This document shows positions 55,555 to 63,907 of a stretch of 64,000 bases of DNA, in pieces. The notes under the pieces were generated by a model. That model was not told the DNA's origin, made no database searches, and worked only from the letters and a program-made list of their open reading frames with translations. Numbering within the stretch: position 1 is the first letter of the stretch; every line of letters starts with the position of its first letter. The position numbers and the translations under genes are program-made. The DNA lies in NCBI RefSeq assembly GCF_965215655.1, contig NZ_OZ244111.1:930001-994000 (forward strand), written 5' to 3'. Origin of the DNA: Nioella sp965215655. Its GTDB lineage: Bacteria > Pseudomonadota > Alphaproteobacteria > Rhodobacterales > Rhodobacteraceae.

Positions 55555-56064
55555 TCAGTCGCTCTCCAGCTTGTCGAGATTGCCGAGGCAACGGCTGAGG
55601 AAGCCGGTAAACTGCGCAACCTCCTCGGGGCTGAAGCCATCGAGCAGCGCCTTTTGACGAGCCAGTGCCTCGGTCAGAACCTGTCCGTGCAGGGCGATGC
55701 CCGTGTCCGTCAGCACCCATTCGCGCCCAAGCCTGCCTTGATCGGGATCGGCGGGGGCGACAAGGCCCTTTGCCTCCAGTCGCGCAAGGGCCCGGCTGAC
55801 GGCGGCCTTGTCGATGCCGATGGTGCGGCTGGCATGGGCGGCGGTGCTGCTCGGCTCTCGTGCCAGCATGACCAGCATCCGCCAGTCCATCGCACCGATG
55901 CCGAACCGATCCTGATAGGCGCGGGCGGCGCTGCGGGTGAAGCGGTTCGCGGTGAAGTTCAGCAGCACCGTGGGGCTGCGCGAAAAGCTGAGCGTGGGCG
56001 TGGCGGGGCCGCCCGTGTCGTCGGGGTGGATCAGGAAGAGGTCATCAGGCAGGTCGGCGGTCAT
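55555..56064 (-). CDS. MarR-family regulator, divergent from cytochrome P450
   Basis: A 169-residue winged-helix regulator. Helical N terminus LLNFTANRFTRSAARAYQDR, HTH in STAAHASRTIGIDKAAVSRA, LARLEAKGLVAPADPDQGRL (wing) and the C-terminal dimer helix FTGFLSRCLGNLDKLES. Start uncertain: an ATG at 56064 (MTADLPDDLF) or one at 56094, which falls inside the first operator-like 14-mer; neither has a visible ribosome-binding site. The target is probably the divergent P450 gene. Downstream is tdk. Confidence 0.9.
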   Translation of the reverse strand: MTADLPDDLFLIHPDDTGGPATPTLSFSRSPTVLLNFTANRFTRSAARAYQDRFGIGAMDWRMLVMLAREPSSTAAHASRTIGIDKAAVSRALARLEAKGLVAPADPDQGRLGREWVLTDTGIALHGQVLTEALARQKALLDGFSPEEVAQFTGFLSRCLGNLDKLESD

Positions 56065-56086
56065 GGGGGCAGGGTAGGGGATGCGT

Positions 56087-56137
56087 GTTGACATGACAAC
56101 AGCTATGCGGCATCGTCGCCCATGTTGACATGACAAC
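56087..56137. promoter_or_regulatory. Two copies of an operator-like 14-mer (GTTGACATGACAAC)
   Basis: Identical copies at 56087-56100 and 56124-56137, 37 bases apart. Each is an imperfect palindrome (GTTG-N6-CAAC), the form expected for a MarR dimer. They fill the gap between the MarR gene and the P450 gene; the second copy ends 14 bases before the P450 start. Confidence 0.75.
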
Positions 56138-56151
56138 ACTGGAGGATAGCC

Positions 56152-57360
56152 ATGTCCGACGCGCCTGTCTTCGAGATCGACCCGCCCGCCTTCTGGGCTG
56201 ATCCCTATCCAACGCTTAAACGCATGCGGGCCGAGGCGCCGATTGCCTATGTGCCGCAACTGGGCGCAACCCTGATCACCCGGCGCGACGACATCTTTAC
56301 CCAGGAAAAGCGGGTGGAGGTGTTTTCCTCGGACCAGCCCGAGGGGTTGATGACGGTGCTGATGGGCCAGAACATGATGCGCAAGGACGGGGCGGATCAC
56401 GCGGCCGAACGCAAGGCCGTGTTCCCCACGGTGTCGCCTAAGACGGTGCGTGACGTGTGGACGGCGCAGTTCCGCGCGCGCACGGCCGAGGTGCTGGACC
56501 GGATCGCGCCGCTTGGCGCCTGCGATCTGGTGAAGGACTTCGCGCTGCCGGTCTCGGGCGAGGCACTGAAGGCGATCACGGGGCTCACCAACATGAGCTA
56601 CGCGGAAATGGACCGCGTCAGCCAGGGCATGATCGACGGCTGTGCGAATTACGCGGGCGACCCGGATGTCGAGGCCAATTGCCATGATTGCATCGCCTCG
56701 ATCGACCGGCACATTGACGAGCGAATGCCGGAGCTGCGAGAAAACCCGGATCACTCGCTGCTCTCCGTACAAATACAGGCCGGCCTGTCTGACGCGCAGA
56801 TCCGGGCCAATGTAAAGCTGGCCATTTCCGGCGGCCAGAACGAGCCGCGAGATGCCATCGCGGGCACGGCATGGGCTCTGCTGACCCATCCCGATCAACT
56901 GGCGAAGGTGCAGACCGGGCAGGCCACATGGATGCAGGCCTTCGAGGAATATGCGCGCTGGATCAGCCCCATCGGCATGTCGCCGCGCCGGGTGGCGAAG
57001 CGCGACACGGTGAACGGTGTAACGTTCGAGCCGGAGGACCGGGTGTTCCTGATGTTCGGATCAGGCAACCGGGACGAGGCCGTGTTTGCGCGACCCGAGG
57101 ACTACGACATCACGCAGGATGTCAGCGCCTCCATCGCCTTCGGGGCGGGGCCGCATTTCTGCGCCGGGGCCTGGGCGTCGAAGGCGCTGATTGCCGAGGT
57201 CGCCTTGCCGATGCTGTTCGAGCGCCTAAAGGGCCTGCGACTCGACCCGCCCAATGCCAGCCGTTTCGGGGGATGGGCGTTCAGAGGGCCTCTGTCGATG
57301 CCGGTGGCTTGGGACGCGGCGGGCCGAATTCGGCGGGAATTGGCTGAAGATCACTGTTGA
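56152..57360 (+). CDS. Cytochrome P450
   Basis: A 402-residue soluble P450. Haem-binding loop FGAGPHFCAGAWASK (Cys thiolate ligand), the ExxR motif in EEYARWISP and the meander region FLMFGSGNRDEAVFARPEDY are clear. In the I helix the sequence is ISGGQNEPRDAIAGTAW; the usual (A/G)Gx(D/E)T threonine is not where expected, so the proton-relay may differ. No ferredoxin or reductase gene is adjacent. Start ATG follows GGAGGA. Probably repressed by the divergent MarR protein. Confidence 0.95.
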   Translation: MSDAPVFEIDPPAFWADPYPTLKRMRAEAPIAYVPQLGATLITRRDDIFTQEKRVEVFSSDQPEGLMTVLMGQNMMRKDGADHAAERKAVFPTVSPKTVRDVWTAQFRARTAEVLDRIAPLGACDLVKDFALPVSGEALKAITGLTNMSYAEMDRVSQGMIDGCANYAGDPDVEANCHDCIASIDRHIDERMPELRENPDHSLLSVQIQAGLSDAQIRANVKLAISGGQNEPRDAIAGTAWALLTHPDQLAKVQTGQATWMQAFEEYARWISPIGMSPRRVAKRDTVNGVTFEPEDRVFLMFGSGNRDEAVFARPEDYDITQDVSASIAFGAGPHFCAGAWASKALIAEVALPMLFERLKGLRLDPPNASRFGGWAFRGPLSMPVAWDAAGRIRRELAEDHC

Positions 57361-57459
57361 ACCTGCCGATCACCTTTGCGTGACCATCGGTCCTCTTGCT
57401 TGCCGGTCCATTCCCATGCTGTCCATTCTGACATTGAGAATAGTTGGGTTCAGGATTTT

Positions 57460-57897
57460 ATGACGACACTTACGGGACGATGCCTGTGCGGCCAGGTGAC
57501 TTGGTCTGCCACCGGGCGAATGAGATGGGCCGCCTATTGCCATTGCGAGAGCTGTCGCCGGGCGAGTTCCGCGCCTTTCGTGGCGCTGTTCGGGATGGCG
57601 GACGAGGGATTGACGTGGTCGGGACCGGTGGGCAGCTACGCGTCTTCCGAGGATGTGGAACGCGGTTTCTGCCGTTCCTGCGGTTCGCCGCTCTTTTACC
57701 GCAACCCGGTGCGCTGGCCGAATGAGACCCATATCCCGGCGGCAACGCTGGAGGATCCCTCGGACTACGCCCCCAAGGCGCATGTCTATTATTCCGAACG
57801 GCTGCCCTGGATCGAGATGCGCGACGGGCTGCCCAAATACGACGGCACCGGCGATGACGGAACGCGTCCGCTGACCGATGACGAGGCGCATGGCTGA
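57460..57897 (+). CDS. GFA-fold (glutathione-dependent formaldehyde-activating) protein
   Basis: A 145-residue zinc protein of the GFA/Mss4-like fold. Zinc-ligand cysteines are in GRCLCGQVTW, YCHCESCRRASSAPF and GFCRSCGSPLFYR. The start MTTLTGRCLCGQ follows AGGA. The GFA name covers many proteins that do not act on formaldehyde, so the activity is open. It is 99 bases after the P450, with a small intergenic region, and may be co-transcribed. Convergent with the LysR gene, 2 bases apart. Confidence 0.92.
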   Translation: MTTLTGRCLCGQVTWSATGRMRWAAYCHCESCRRASSAPFVALFGMADEGLTWSGPVGSYASSEDVERGFCRSCGSPLFYRNPVRWPNETHIPAATLEDPSDYAPKAHVYYSERLPWIEMRDGLPKYDGTGDDGTRPLTDDEAHG

Positions 57898-57899
57898 GG

Positions 57900-58772
57900 T
57901 CAGGTGCTGAATTCCTGCATCAGCCAATCGCAGAAGGCGCGGCTTGGCTTCGTGGCGTCACGCTCGGGCGGGGCGATCAGGAAATAGGCCTCCAGCAGGT
58001 CGGCGGCGTGGTCGAAGGGGCGGATCAGCTCGCCCCGGTGCAGCAGATCGGTGCAAAGCGTTTCATGCCCCATGGCCAGCCCCGCGCCCGCCCGCGCCGC
58101 TGTCAGGGAAAACGTGTAGCTTGAGGAAATTGTCACCTGCTGGTGCGGCGGCAGGGTTTCGCCCTGGCTGGCTGCCCAGTAATCCCAGTTCGACATGATC
58201 CCCCCGCATTCGAAAAGCGGATCACGCCGCCAGTCCGGGGCACCCTCGGCATAGCCGGGGGCACAGACGGGAAACACCCGGTCGCGGGTCATGCGCTGGG
58301 CGCTGGCGGGCATGTCGGCGGCGCGGCCGAAGCGGATTTCCACCGCGGCGGTATGGGCGAATTTCTCGGGGTCCCAGATCGGGGTGACGAGGTTCAACAC
58401 CAGCCACGGATGCGCCGCCTTCAGCCGCGCCATGCGAGGGGCGAGCCAAAAGGTGGAGAAGGCCAGGTTACATTGCAGATTCAGCGTGTTGTGGGGGGCG
58501 CCACCGATGAAACTGCGGGTGCCGGCGGCGAGGATGTCGAAGGCCTCTCGCACGATCGGCAGGTAGTTCACGCCCGCATTGGTCAGCACCAGCGACCGCG
58601 TGCGGCGCACGAAAAGCTCCCGCCCCAGAAAGCCCTCCAGATTGCGGATATGCTGGCTGATCGCCGATTGCGTCAGGTTCAGTTCCACGGCGGCCTGCGT
58701 GAAGGACAGGTGCCGCGCGGCGGCCTCGAAGGCGCGCAGCCAGCCAAGCGGCGGCAGGGCAGAGGGTTGCAT
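57900..58772 (-). CDS. LysR-family regulator, divergent from aldolase-desaturase-sulfatase operon
   Basis: A 290-residue GcvA-type LysR regulator. HTH: LPPLGWLRAFEAAARHLSFT, QAAVELNLTQSAISQHIRNL. Effector domain follows from about residue 90 (NTLNLQCNLAFSTFWLAPRM). It ends 2 bases from the GFA-fold gene. The 111 bases upstream are shared with the aldolase gene and contain GCAA-TAC-TTGC (58808-58818). Confidence 0.94.
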   Translation of the reverse strand: MQPSALPPLGWLRAFEAAARHLSFTQAAVELNLTQSAISQHIRNLEGFLGRELFVRRTRSLVLTNAGVNYLPIVREAFDILAAGTRSFIGGAPHNTLNLQCNLAFSTFWLAPRMARLKAAHPWLVLNLVTPIWDPEKFAHTAAVEIRFGRAADMPASAQRMTRDRVFPVCAPGYAEGAPDWRRDPLFECGGIMSNWDYWAASQGETLPPHQQVTISSSYTFSLTAARAGAGLAMGHETLCTDLLHRGELIRPFDHAADLLEAYFLIAPPERDATKPSRAFCDWLMQEFST

Positions 58773-58883
58773 GGGCTGGTATCTCGCGATGGATCAGTTT
58801 TTCTAATGCAATACTTGCGAATTCATCGTTGGTAAAGTCGGCCTGCTTTGCGGCAGTCTTTCCCCAAGGACAGGAGACACGCC

Positions 58884-59648
58884 ATGACCCAGACCGCCAG
58901 CATCGCCGCCCATCCCAACATGTCCCACTGGCAGGAGCGCGTGGACCTTGCCGCTGCCTTCCGCTGGACGGAGCGGCTGAATTTCCACGAGGCCGTGGCC
59001 AACCATTTCAGCCTTGCGGTGAACGAGGATGGCACACGGTTCCTGATGAACCCCAACCAAGTGCATTTCCGGCGGATCAAGGCCTCGGACCTCTTGCTGC
59101 TGGATGCGAACGACCCGGATACGTTGGAGATGCCCGGCGCGCCCGACCCGACGGCCTGGGGTCTGCATGGCGCAATCCACCGCCGCTGCCCGCATCATCG
59201 CTGCGCGATGCATGTGCATTCGATCCATGCCACGGTTCTGGCGAGCCTCGCCGACAGCAGCCTGCCACCCATTGACCAGAACACTGCAACCTTCTTCAAT
59301 CGCTATGTGGTGGACGAGCATTTCGGCGGGCTGGCCTTCGAGGACGAGGGCGAGCGCTGTGCCGCCGCGCTTCAGGACCCAATGAAAAAGGTCATGATCA
59401 TGGGCAACCATGGCGTGATGGTTTTGGGCGACAGCGTCGCCGACACGTTCAACCGGCTCTACTATTTCGAACGCGCCGCCGAGACCTATATCCGCGCGCT
59501 ACAGACCGGCCAGCCGCTGCGGGTGCTGTCCGACGAGATCGCGGAAAAGACCGCGCGCGAGATCGAGACCTATCCGGGTCAGGCCGAACGGCACATGGCG
59601 GAACTGAAGGCCATCCTCGACGAGGAAGGCTCCGACTACGCGAGTTGA
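58884..59648 (+). CDS. Class II aldolase/adducin-family protein
   Basis: A 254-residue zinc aldolase-fold protein. Zinc-site pattern: HHRCAMHVHSIHATVLASLA (HxH type), the Glu-containing FEDEGERCAAALQ and MIMGNHGVMVLGDSVAD (third His). Catalysts of this fold cleave sugar phosphates or decarboxylate; the long NH2 region (AAFRWTERLNFHEAVANHFS) is typical. Start follows CAGGAGA; an upstream ATG adds 12 codons. First gene of the LysR-controlled operon with the sterol desaturase and sulfatase. Confidence 0.92.
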   Translation: MTQTASIAAHPNMSHWQERVDLAAAFRWTERLNFHEAVANHFSLAVNEDGTRFLMNPNQVHFRRIKASDLLLLDANDPDTLEMPGAPDPTAWGLHGAIHRRCPHHRCAMHVHSIHATVLASLADSSLPPIDQNTATFFNRYVVDEHFGGLAFEDEGERCAAALQDPMKKVMIMGNHGVMVLGDSVADTFNRLYYFERAAETYIRALQTGQPLRVLSDEIAEKTAREIETYPGQAERHMAELKAILDEEGSDYAS

Positions 59649-59752
59649 CGCGCCATGTGGCGGCAGGCCCCTCATCGGCGGAGCTTTTCCTACCAGCCGC
59701 CGCCCCCGTGATCCCTGATCCCTTCGCGTTTCAGAGATTACAGGAGACTGAC

Positions 59753-60757
59753 ATGACCGACCTGACCACCAACCCGCCCCCGGACCCGGAGACCGAGCGC
59801 TGGAATTATCGCCCGGATGGTCCCGTGGCGCTCAACCCGCTGTTTTCCTGGCCGCCCCGGCCCGCCGCCGTTCTGGCATGGTATCGGGGGGCATGGTTGC
59901 AGCTGACCTCGCTGACGCTGTGCATGGCGCTGGCTGTCATAGCCTATGCGGTGTTCCTGCCGCCGCTGGAGGAAATGCGCAGCTTCGCACCTGGCTGGAT
60001 GCTGACCGTCTGGCTTCTGAACATGGGCGCGCAGACACTGGTGGCGGGGTCGCTGCACTGGTGGCTTTACATGCGCAAATCGCAGGGGCTGCACAAGAAG
60101 TTCGACCGCCGCGATCTGACCCGCGACAATGGCGTTTTCACCTTCCGCAACCAGGTCTGGGACAATATCTGGTGGACGCTTGGCAGCGCGATGAGCGTGG
60201 CGACGGTCTATCAATGGGGCATCTGGTGGGCGATGGCCAATGGTTATGTGCCGGTGGTGACATGGGCCGCCGCGCCGGTCTGGTGCGTGGTCTGGATGGC
60301 GTTCATCCCGATGTGGTCGGGGCTGCATTTCTACTGGGTGCACCGGCTGTCACATCACCCGAAGCTCTATCGCCATGTCCATGCCGTGCATCATCGCAAT
60401 ATCAATATCGGGCCGTGGTCGGGTATCTCGAACCACTGGTATGAAAACCTGCTCTACTTCTCGACGTATTTCATTCATCTGGTCGTGCCCTCGCACCCGC
60501 TGCACCTGATGTTCCACATCTATTTCCAGCAGGTCAGCCCGGTGCTGTCGCATTCCGGGTTCGAGAAGGTGAAGGCGGGCGAGGCCGAGGCGCTGAAAGC
60601 GGGAGATTTCTTTCACCAGCTCCATCACCGCTATTTCGAGTGCAACTATGGCACGTCCGAAATCCCCTTCGACAAGTGGTTCGGCACCTATCACGATGGG
60701 TCTGCCGCCGCGACGGAGCGGACGCGGGCCTTCAAGAAGCAGATGTATACGCGGTGA
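59753..60757 (+). CDS. Sterol desaturase / fatty-acid hydroxylase superfamily membrane protein
   Basis: A 334-residue di-iron membrane oxygenase. Histidine boxes HRLSHHPKLYRHVHAVHH, and the last box HQLHHRYFECNYG near the C terminus, define the di-iron site; about four membrane helices precede and surround them. Such proteins hydroxylate or desaturate lipids, sterols or hydroxyacids using O2. Start after CAGGAGACTGAC; the last codons overlap the GTG start of the sulfatase by 4 bases. The substrate is unknown. Confidence 0.93.
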   Translation: MTDLTTNPPPDPETERWNYRPDGPVALNPLFSWPPRPAAVLAWYRGAWLQLTSLTLCMALAVIAYAVFLPPLEEMRSFAPGWMLTVWLLNMGAQTLVAGSLHWWLYMRKSQGLHKKFDRRDLTRDNGVFTFRNQVWDNIWWTLGSAMSVATVYQWGIWWAMANGYVPVVTWAAAPVWCVVWMAFIPMWSGLHFYWVHRLSHHPKLYRHVHAVHHRNINIGPWSGISNHWYENLLYFSTYFIHLVVPSHPLHLMFHIYFQQVSPVLSHSGFEKVKAGEAEALKAGDFFHQLHHRYFECNYGTSEIPFDKWFGTYHDGSAAATERTRAFKKQMYTR

Positions 60758-62151
60758 ACACGCTTTTCCTGATGGTCGATGAAATGGCGTGGTGGGCCGT
60801 TGGGTCCGCCGCGTCGCTTGGGGCCAAGACGCCCAATATCGACGCTTTGGCCGCGCGGGGGATAGTCTTCGACGCGGCTTATACGCCGTCGCCCATCTGC
60901 GTGCCTGCGCGGGCGGCGATTGCCACCGGGCGGGATGTGCATGAGAACGGCCATTGGTCCTCTGCGGAGCCTTATGACGGGCGCTTGCCCTCCTGGGGGC
61001 ATCGGCTGCGCGCGGGCGGGGTGGAGGTCGTGTCCATCGGTAAACTGCATTACCGGGATGAGGGCGACGATACCGGGTTCGAGCGGCAGATCCAGCCGCT
61101 GCATGTGCATGAGGGCAAGGGCTGGCTGCTTGGCCTCGTCCGTCGTCCGGTTCCGCGCTACGACGCCACGGCGGGGCTGGCGGAGGAACTGGGCGCGGGC
61201 TGGACCGGCTACACGCGCTATGATCTTGGGGTGACCGAGGCCGCCTGTGACTGGCTGGCAGAGCCGGAGCGCAAGGCAAGGCCCTGGGCGGCCTTCGTGT
61301 CGTATCTCAGCCCGCATTACCCGCTGATCGCGCCGGTGGAATTCCTGTCGCTTTACGACCCTGCCGAGTATCAGCGCCCGGCGGAGCCTGTCCCCGACCA
61401 CCCGATCCTGCGCGAAATCGCTGGCTTCTTCGCCCATGACCAGCATTTCACGGATGAGGCGCGGGGGATGGCCCATGCCGCCTATCGCGCTTTGTGCAGT
61501 TTCGTGGATGCGCAGGTGGGCAGGGTGCTGGCGGCGCTGGAGGAGAGCGGGCAGGCGGACGAAACGCTGGTCATCTTCACCTCGGACCATGGCGACATGA
61601 TGGGGGAAAAGGGCTTCTGGACGAAATCGGTGATGTATGACAGCTCGACCCGAGTGCCGCTCATTGTAGCGGGGCCGGGGGTCGCACCGGGGCGGCGGGC
61701 CGATCCGGTCAGCCTGATCGACATCGCGCCGACGATTGCCGAGGCCATGGGGCAAAGCTGTGAGGGGTTCTCGGGCCGCTCGCTGCTGGCCGCGCCCGAA
61801 CCGGGGCGCTCGGTGCTGTCGGAATATCATGACGGGGGCTGTTCCGTGGGCATGACCATGCTGCGCTGGCAGGCGCGGGATGAAACCCAGTGGAAATATA
61901 TCCACTACGCCGAAGGCCATCCGCCGCAGCTGTTCGACCTGACCGCCGATCCGGGCGAGACCACGGACCTGGCCACCGCGCGCCCCGATATCCGGGCCGA
62001 GGCGGAGGCGCGGCTGGCCGCGATCATGGACCCCGAGGCCGTCAATGCCCGCGCCCATGCCGATCAGGCCCGGAAAATGGCAGATCATGGCGGGCGCGAC
62101 GCCATTCTTGGGATACCGCAGTGGAACTTCACGAAAGTCGGGGACAGCTGA
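60754..62151 (+). CDS. Sulfatase (formylglycine type, choline-sulfatase-like)
   Basis: A 465-residue type I sulfatase. The GTG start overlaps the previous stop (GTGA), giving MNTLFLMVDEMAWWAVGSAA with the first metal Asp. The FGly motif CVPARAAIATGR (C-x-P-x-R) is near residue 49, and the second metal site FTSDHGDMMGEKGFWTK follows. The pattern is like choline sulfatase BetC but longer alignments would be needed. No signal peptide, so it acts in the cytosol. Last gene of the aldolase-desaturase-sulfatase operon. A formylglycine-generating enzyme gene is not in the window. Confidence 0.93.
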   Translation: MNTLFLMVDEMAWWAVGSAASLGAKTPNIDALAARGIVFDAAYTPSPICVPARAAIATGRDVHENGHWSSAEPYDGRLPSWGHRLRAGGVEVVSIGKLHYRDEGDDTGFERQIQPLHVHEGKGWLLGLVRRPVPRYDATAGLAEELGAGWTGYTRYDLGVTEAACDWLAEPERKARPWAAFVSYLSPHYPLIAPVEFLSLYDPAEYQRPAEPVPDHPILREIAGFFAHDQHFTDEARGMAHAAYRALCSFVDAQVGRVLAALEESGQADETLVIFTSDHGDMMGEKGFWTKSVMYDSSTRVPLIVAGPGVAPGRRADPVSLIDIAPTIAEAMGQSCEGFSGRSLLAAPEPGRSVLSEYHDGGCSVGMTMLRWQARDETQWKYIHYAEGHPPQLFDLTADPGETTDLATARPDIRAEAEARLAAIMDPEAVNARAHADQARKMADHGGRDAILGIPQWNFTKVGDS

Positions 62152-62322
62152 CCCCGGCCCCACTTGGCGCGGCTAGTCAAACCGGGTAAGTCTGGCGCCC
62201 ACAGGCAGGATGCGCACGAGGAACGGGGGCAGCGACGCATGGCACATGTGGCGGAGGACCCTCGGGGCAACGCTCCTCTCAGGGGTGGCATTGATGACGG
62301 GAAGCGCGGGTAGGTCCCCAGA

Positions 62323-63822
62323 ATGAGTGAAACGCCCCTTCGTCTTTGCGCGGTCGCCACGTCCTCTCCGGGCGTCGATGTGGTGCGCGAGATCATGCGC
62401 CAGCCTGACAGCGATATTGAACACCTTGTCACCTTTGGCGGCACGGATGCGGATTACAAGGCGTCCAGCCTGCTTCGGATGACCGATGCCAGGGGACGCC
62501 GGGGCCATGTCATGGCGGGCGACCGGTTCAGCGGGGCGGCGGCCAGCTTTACCCGCGCGCCCGGTTTCGACCGGATCCTGCATGAGGCGATGGACAGCCT
62601 GCAACGCGGTGCGGCGGGCCATGCCTATCGCAGTCACGATCTGAAACACCCTTCCGACTACGCGAACTATGTCGGCATCGTCGCGGACCGGCTGGCCGGC
62701 ATTCTGCAATCGGAGCGGATCAATGCGGTGGTCTTCTTCGATATCCCGCACCTGTTCTACGATATCATGCTGTACCGTCTGGCGCGTCATCTCGGGATTC
62801 GCACGCTGATCCTGCGGGTCGGATATGACCCGGCGACCTTCTATTCCATGGATCGGATCGAGGATCTGGGCCGCCTGTCGCCAAAAGCGGACCCCGCGCC
62901 GCCCGTTCCCATCGAACCGGGTGCCGCGTCCGATCTCTATTACATGAAAGGGATCTCGCAAGAGCAGGGGCCGCGCGGGCGCTTGTCGGGGCGGGCGCTT
63001 GGCCAGCTTGCCGCGCATGTGGTGATGCAGGAGCCGTCGCTGCTGGTTCGGCCCCTGTCGCTGGCGCGGACGATCCGCCGGATGTGGCGCGTGGCCCGGC
63101 GGCTGCCGGACTGGCGCGATCCGTTCGCGCGGTTCTTCCACACCGATGCGCTGGACTATGCCGAAACGCTGGCCGAACTGGAGGAGGCCCCGGTCGATCT
63201 GGATCAGCGCTTTGTCTATTTCCCGCTTCAGATGCAGCCCGAGATGACGACCGCCATCCTTGGCGGGATCTACCGCGATCAGGCTCTGGCCATCGAGCAA
63301 CTGGCGGCGATCCTGCCCGAGGATGTCCGCATCCTGGTCAAGGAAAACCCCAAGCAGAACGGCCAGTATCGCAGCCCGATGTTCTTTCACCGCCTGCGCC
63401 GGATTCCTTCGGTCCAGCTGCTGCCTTCGCATGCGAATACGCACAAGCTGACAGCCGCGTCGGAATGCGTCGCGACGATTTCCGGCACCGCCGCATGGGA
63501 GGCGGTGACCTCTGGCAAGCCCGCGCTTCTGTTCGGGGTCAGCTGGATGGCGGACATGCCGGGTGTGCACCGGTTCGACGAGCGGCTCGACTACGCCACC
63601 CTAACCGGCGGCGGTGTCGATCACGCGGCGCTGGAACAGGCCTTTGGTCAATTGGCCGCCGCCAGCCATGACGGGGCGGTCAGCCGGTGGGCCCTGCGGC
63701 ATCTGCCCGAGATTGATCCGGACCAGAACCGACAGGCGATCACCAGAACGCTGATCGGCCTGCTGAAGGGCGAGATCGCCACGACCTTCGTCTCGGACGC
63801 GGCGGGGCGCGGCGCGGGGTAG
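62323..63822 (+). CDS. Capsule-type polysaccharide biosynthesis protein
   Basis: A 499-residue cytosolic protein. The C-terminal half has the pattern of KpsC/KpsS-like capsule proteins: FVYFPLQMQPEMTTAILGGI, ILVKENPKQNGQYRS, then VATISGTAAWEAVTSGKPAL. Such domains are Kdo transferase-like or act on the lipid anchor. The N-terminal half is less recognisable (ADYKASSLLRMTDARGRRGH). Start ATG after a poorly defined ribosome-binding site, 171 bases after the sulfatase gene. It is the only capsule gene visible; more may lie outside. Confidence 0.82.
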   Translation: MSETPLRLCAVATSSPGVDVVREIMRQPDSDIEHLVTFGGTDADYKASSLLRMTDARGRRGHVMAGDRFSGAAASFTRAPGFDRILHEAMDSLQRGAAGHAYRSHDLKHPSDYANYVGIVADRLAGILQSERINAVVFFDIPHLFYDIMLYRLARHLGIRTLILRVGYDPATFYSMDRIEDLGRLSPKADPAPPVPIEPGAASDLYYMKGISQEQGPRGRLSGRALGQLAAHVVMQEPSLLVRPLSLARTIRRMWRVARRLPDWRDPFARFFHTDALDYAETLAELEEAPVDLDQRFVYFPLQMQPEMTTAILGGIYRDQALAIEQLAAILPEDVRILVKENPKQNGQYRSPMFFHRLRRIPSVQLLPSHANTHKLTAASECVATISGTAAWEAVTSGKPALLFGVSWMADMPGVHRFDERLDYATLTGGGVDHAALEQAFGQLAAASHDGAVSRWALRHLPEIDPDQNRQAITRTLIGLLKGEIATTFVSDAAGRGAG

Positions 63823-63878
63823 GTGGCGTCTCGCGGGAAGGGCCATCTGCGCCCACGGGACAGGGTCCGGGATTTGAG

Positions 63879-63903
63879 CCGGGCGCGCGCACGTCGCGCC
63901 CGG
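63879..63903. terminator. GC-rich hairpin between convergent genes
   Basis: CCGGGCGCG (63879-63887) pairs with CGCGCCCGG (63895-63903), 7-base loop. No T-tract follows. It lies between the capsule-type gene and the convergent hemerythrin-like gene. Confidence 0.6.
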
Positions 63904-63907
63904 TCAG

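Noticed and set aside
60691..62163. 490-codon minus-strand frame opposite the sulfatase
   Set aside because: Shadow of the sulfatase; no start signals and no family pattern.
62173..63570. 465-codon minus-strand frame opposite the capsule-type gene
   Set aside because: It ends in residues that look slightly protein-like (RILPVGARLTRFD), but nearly all of it is antisense to a better-supported gene.
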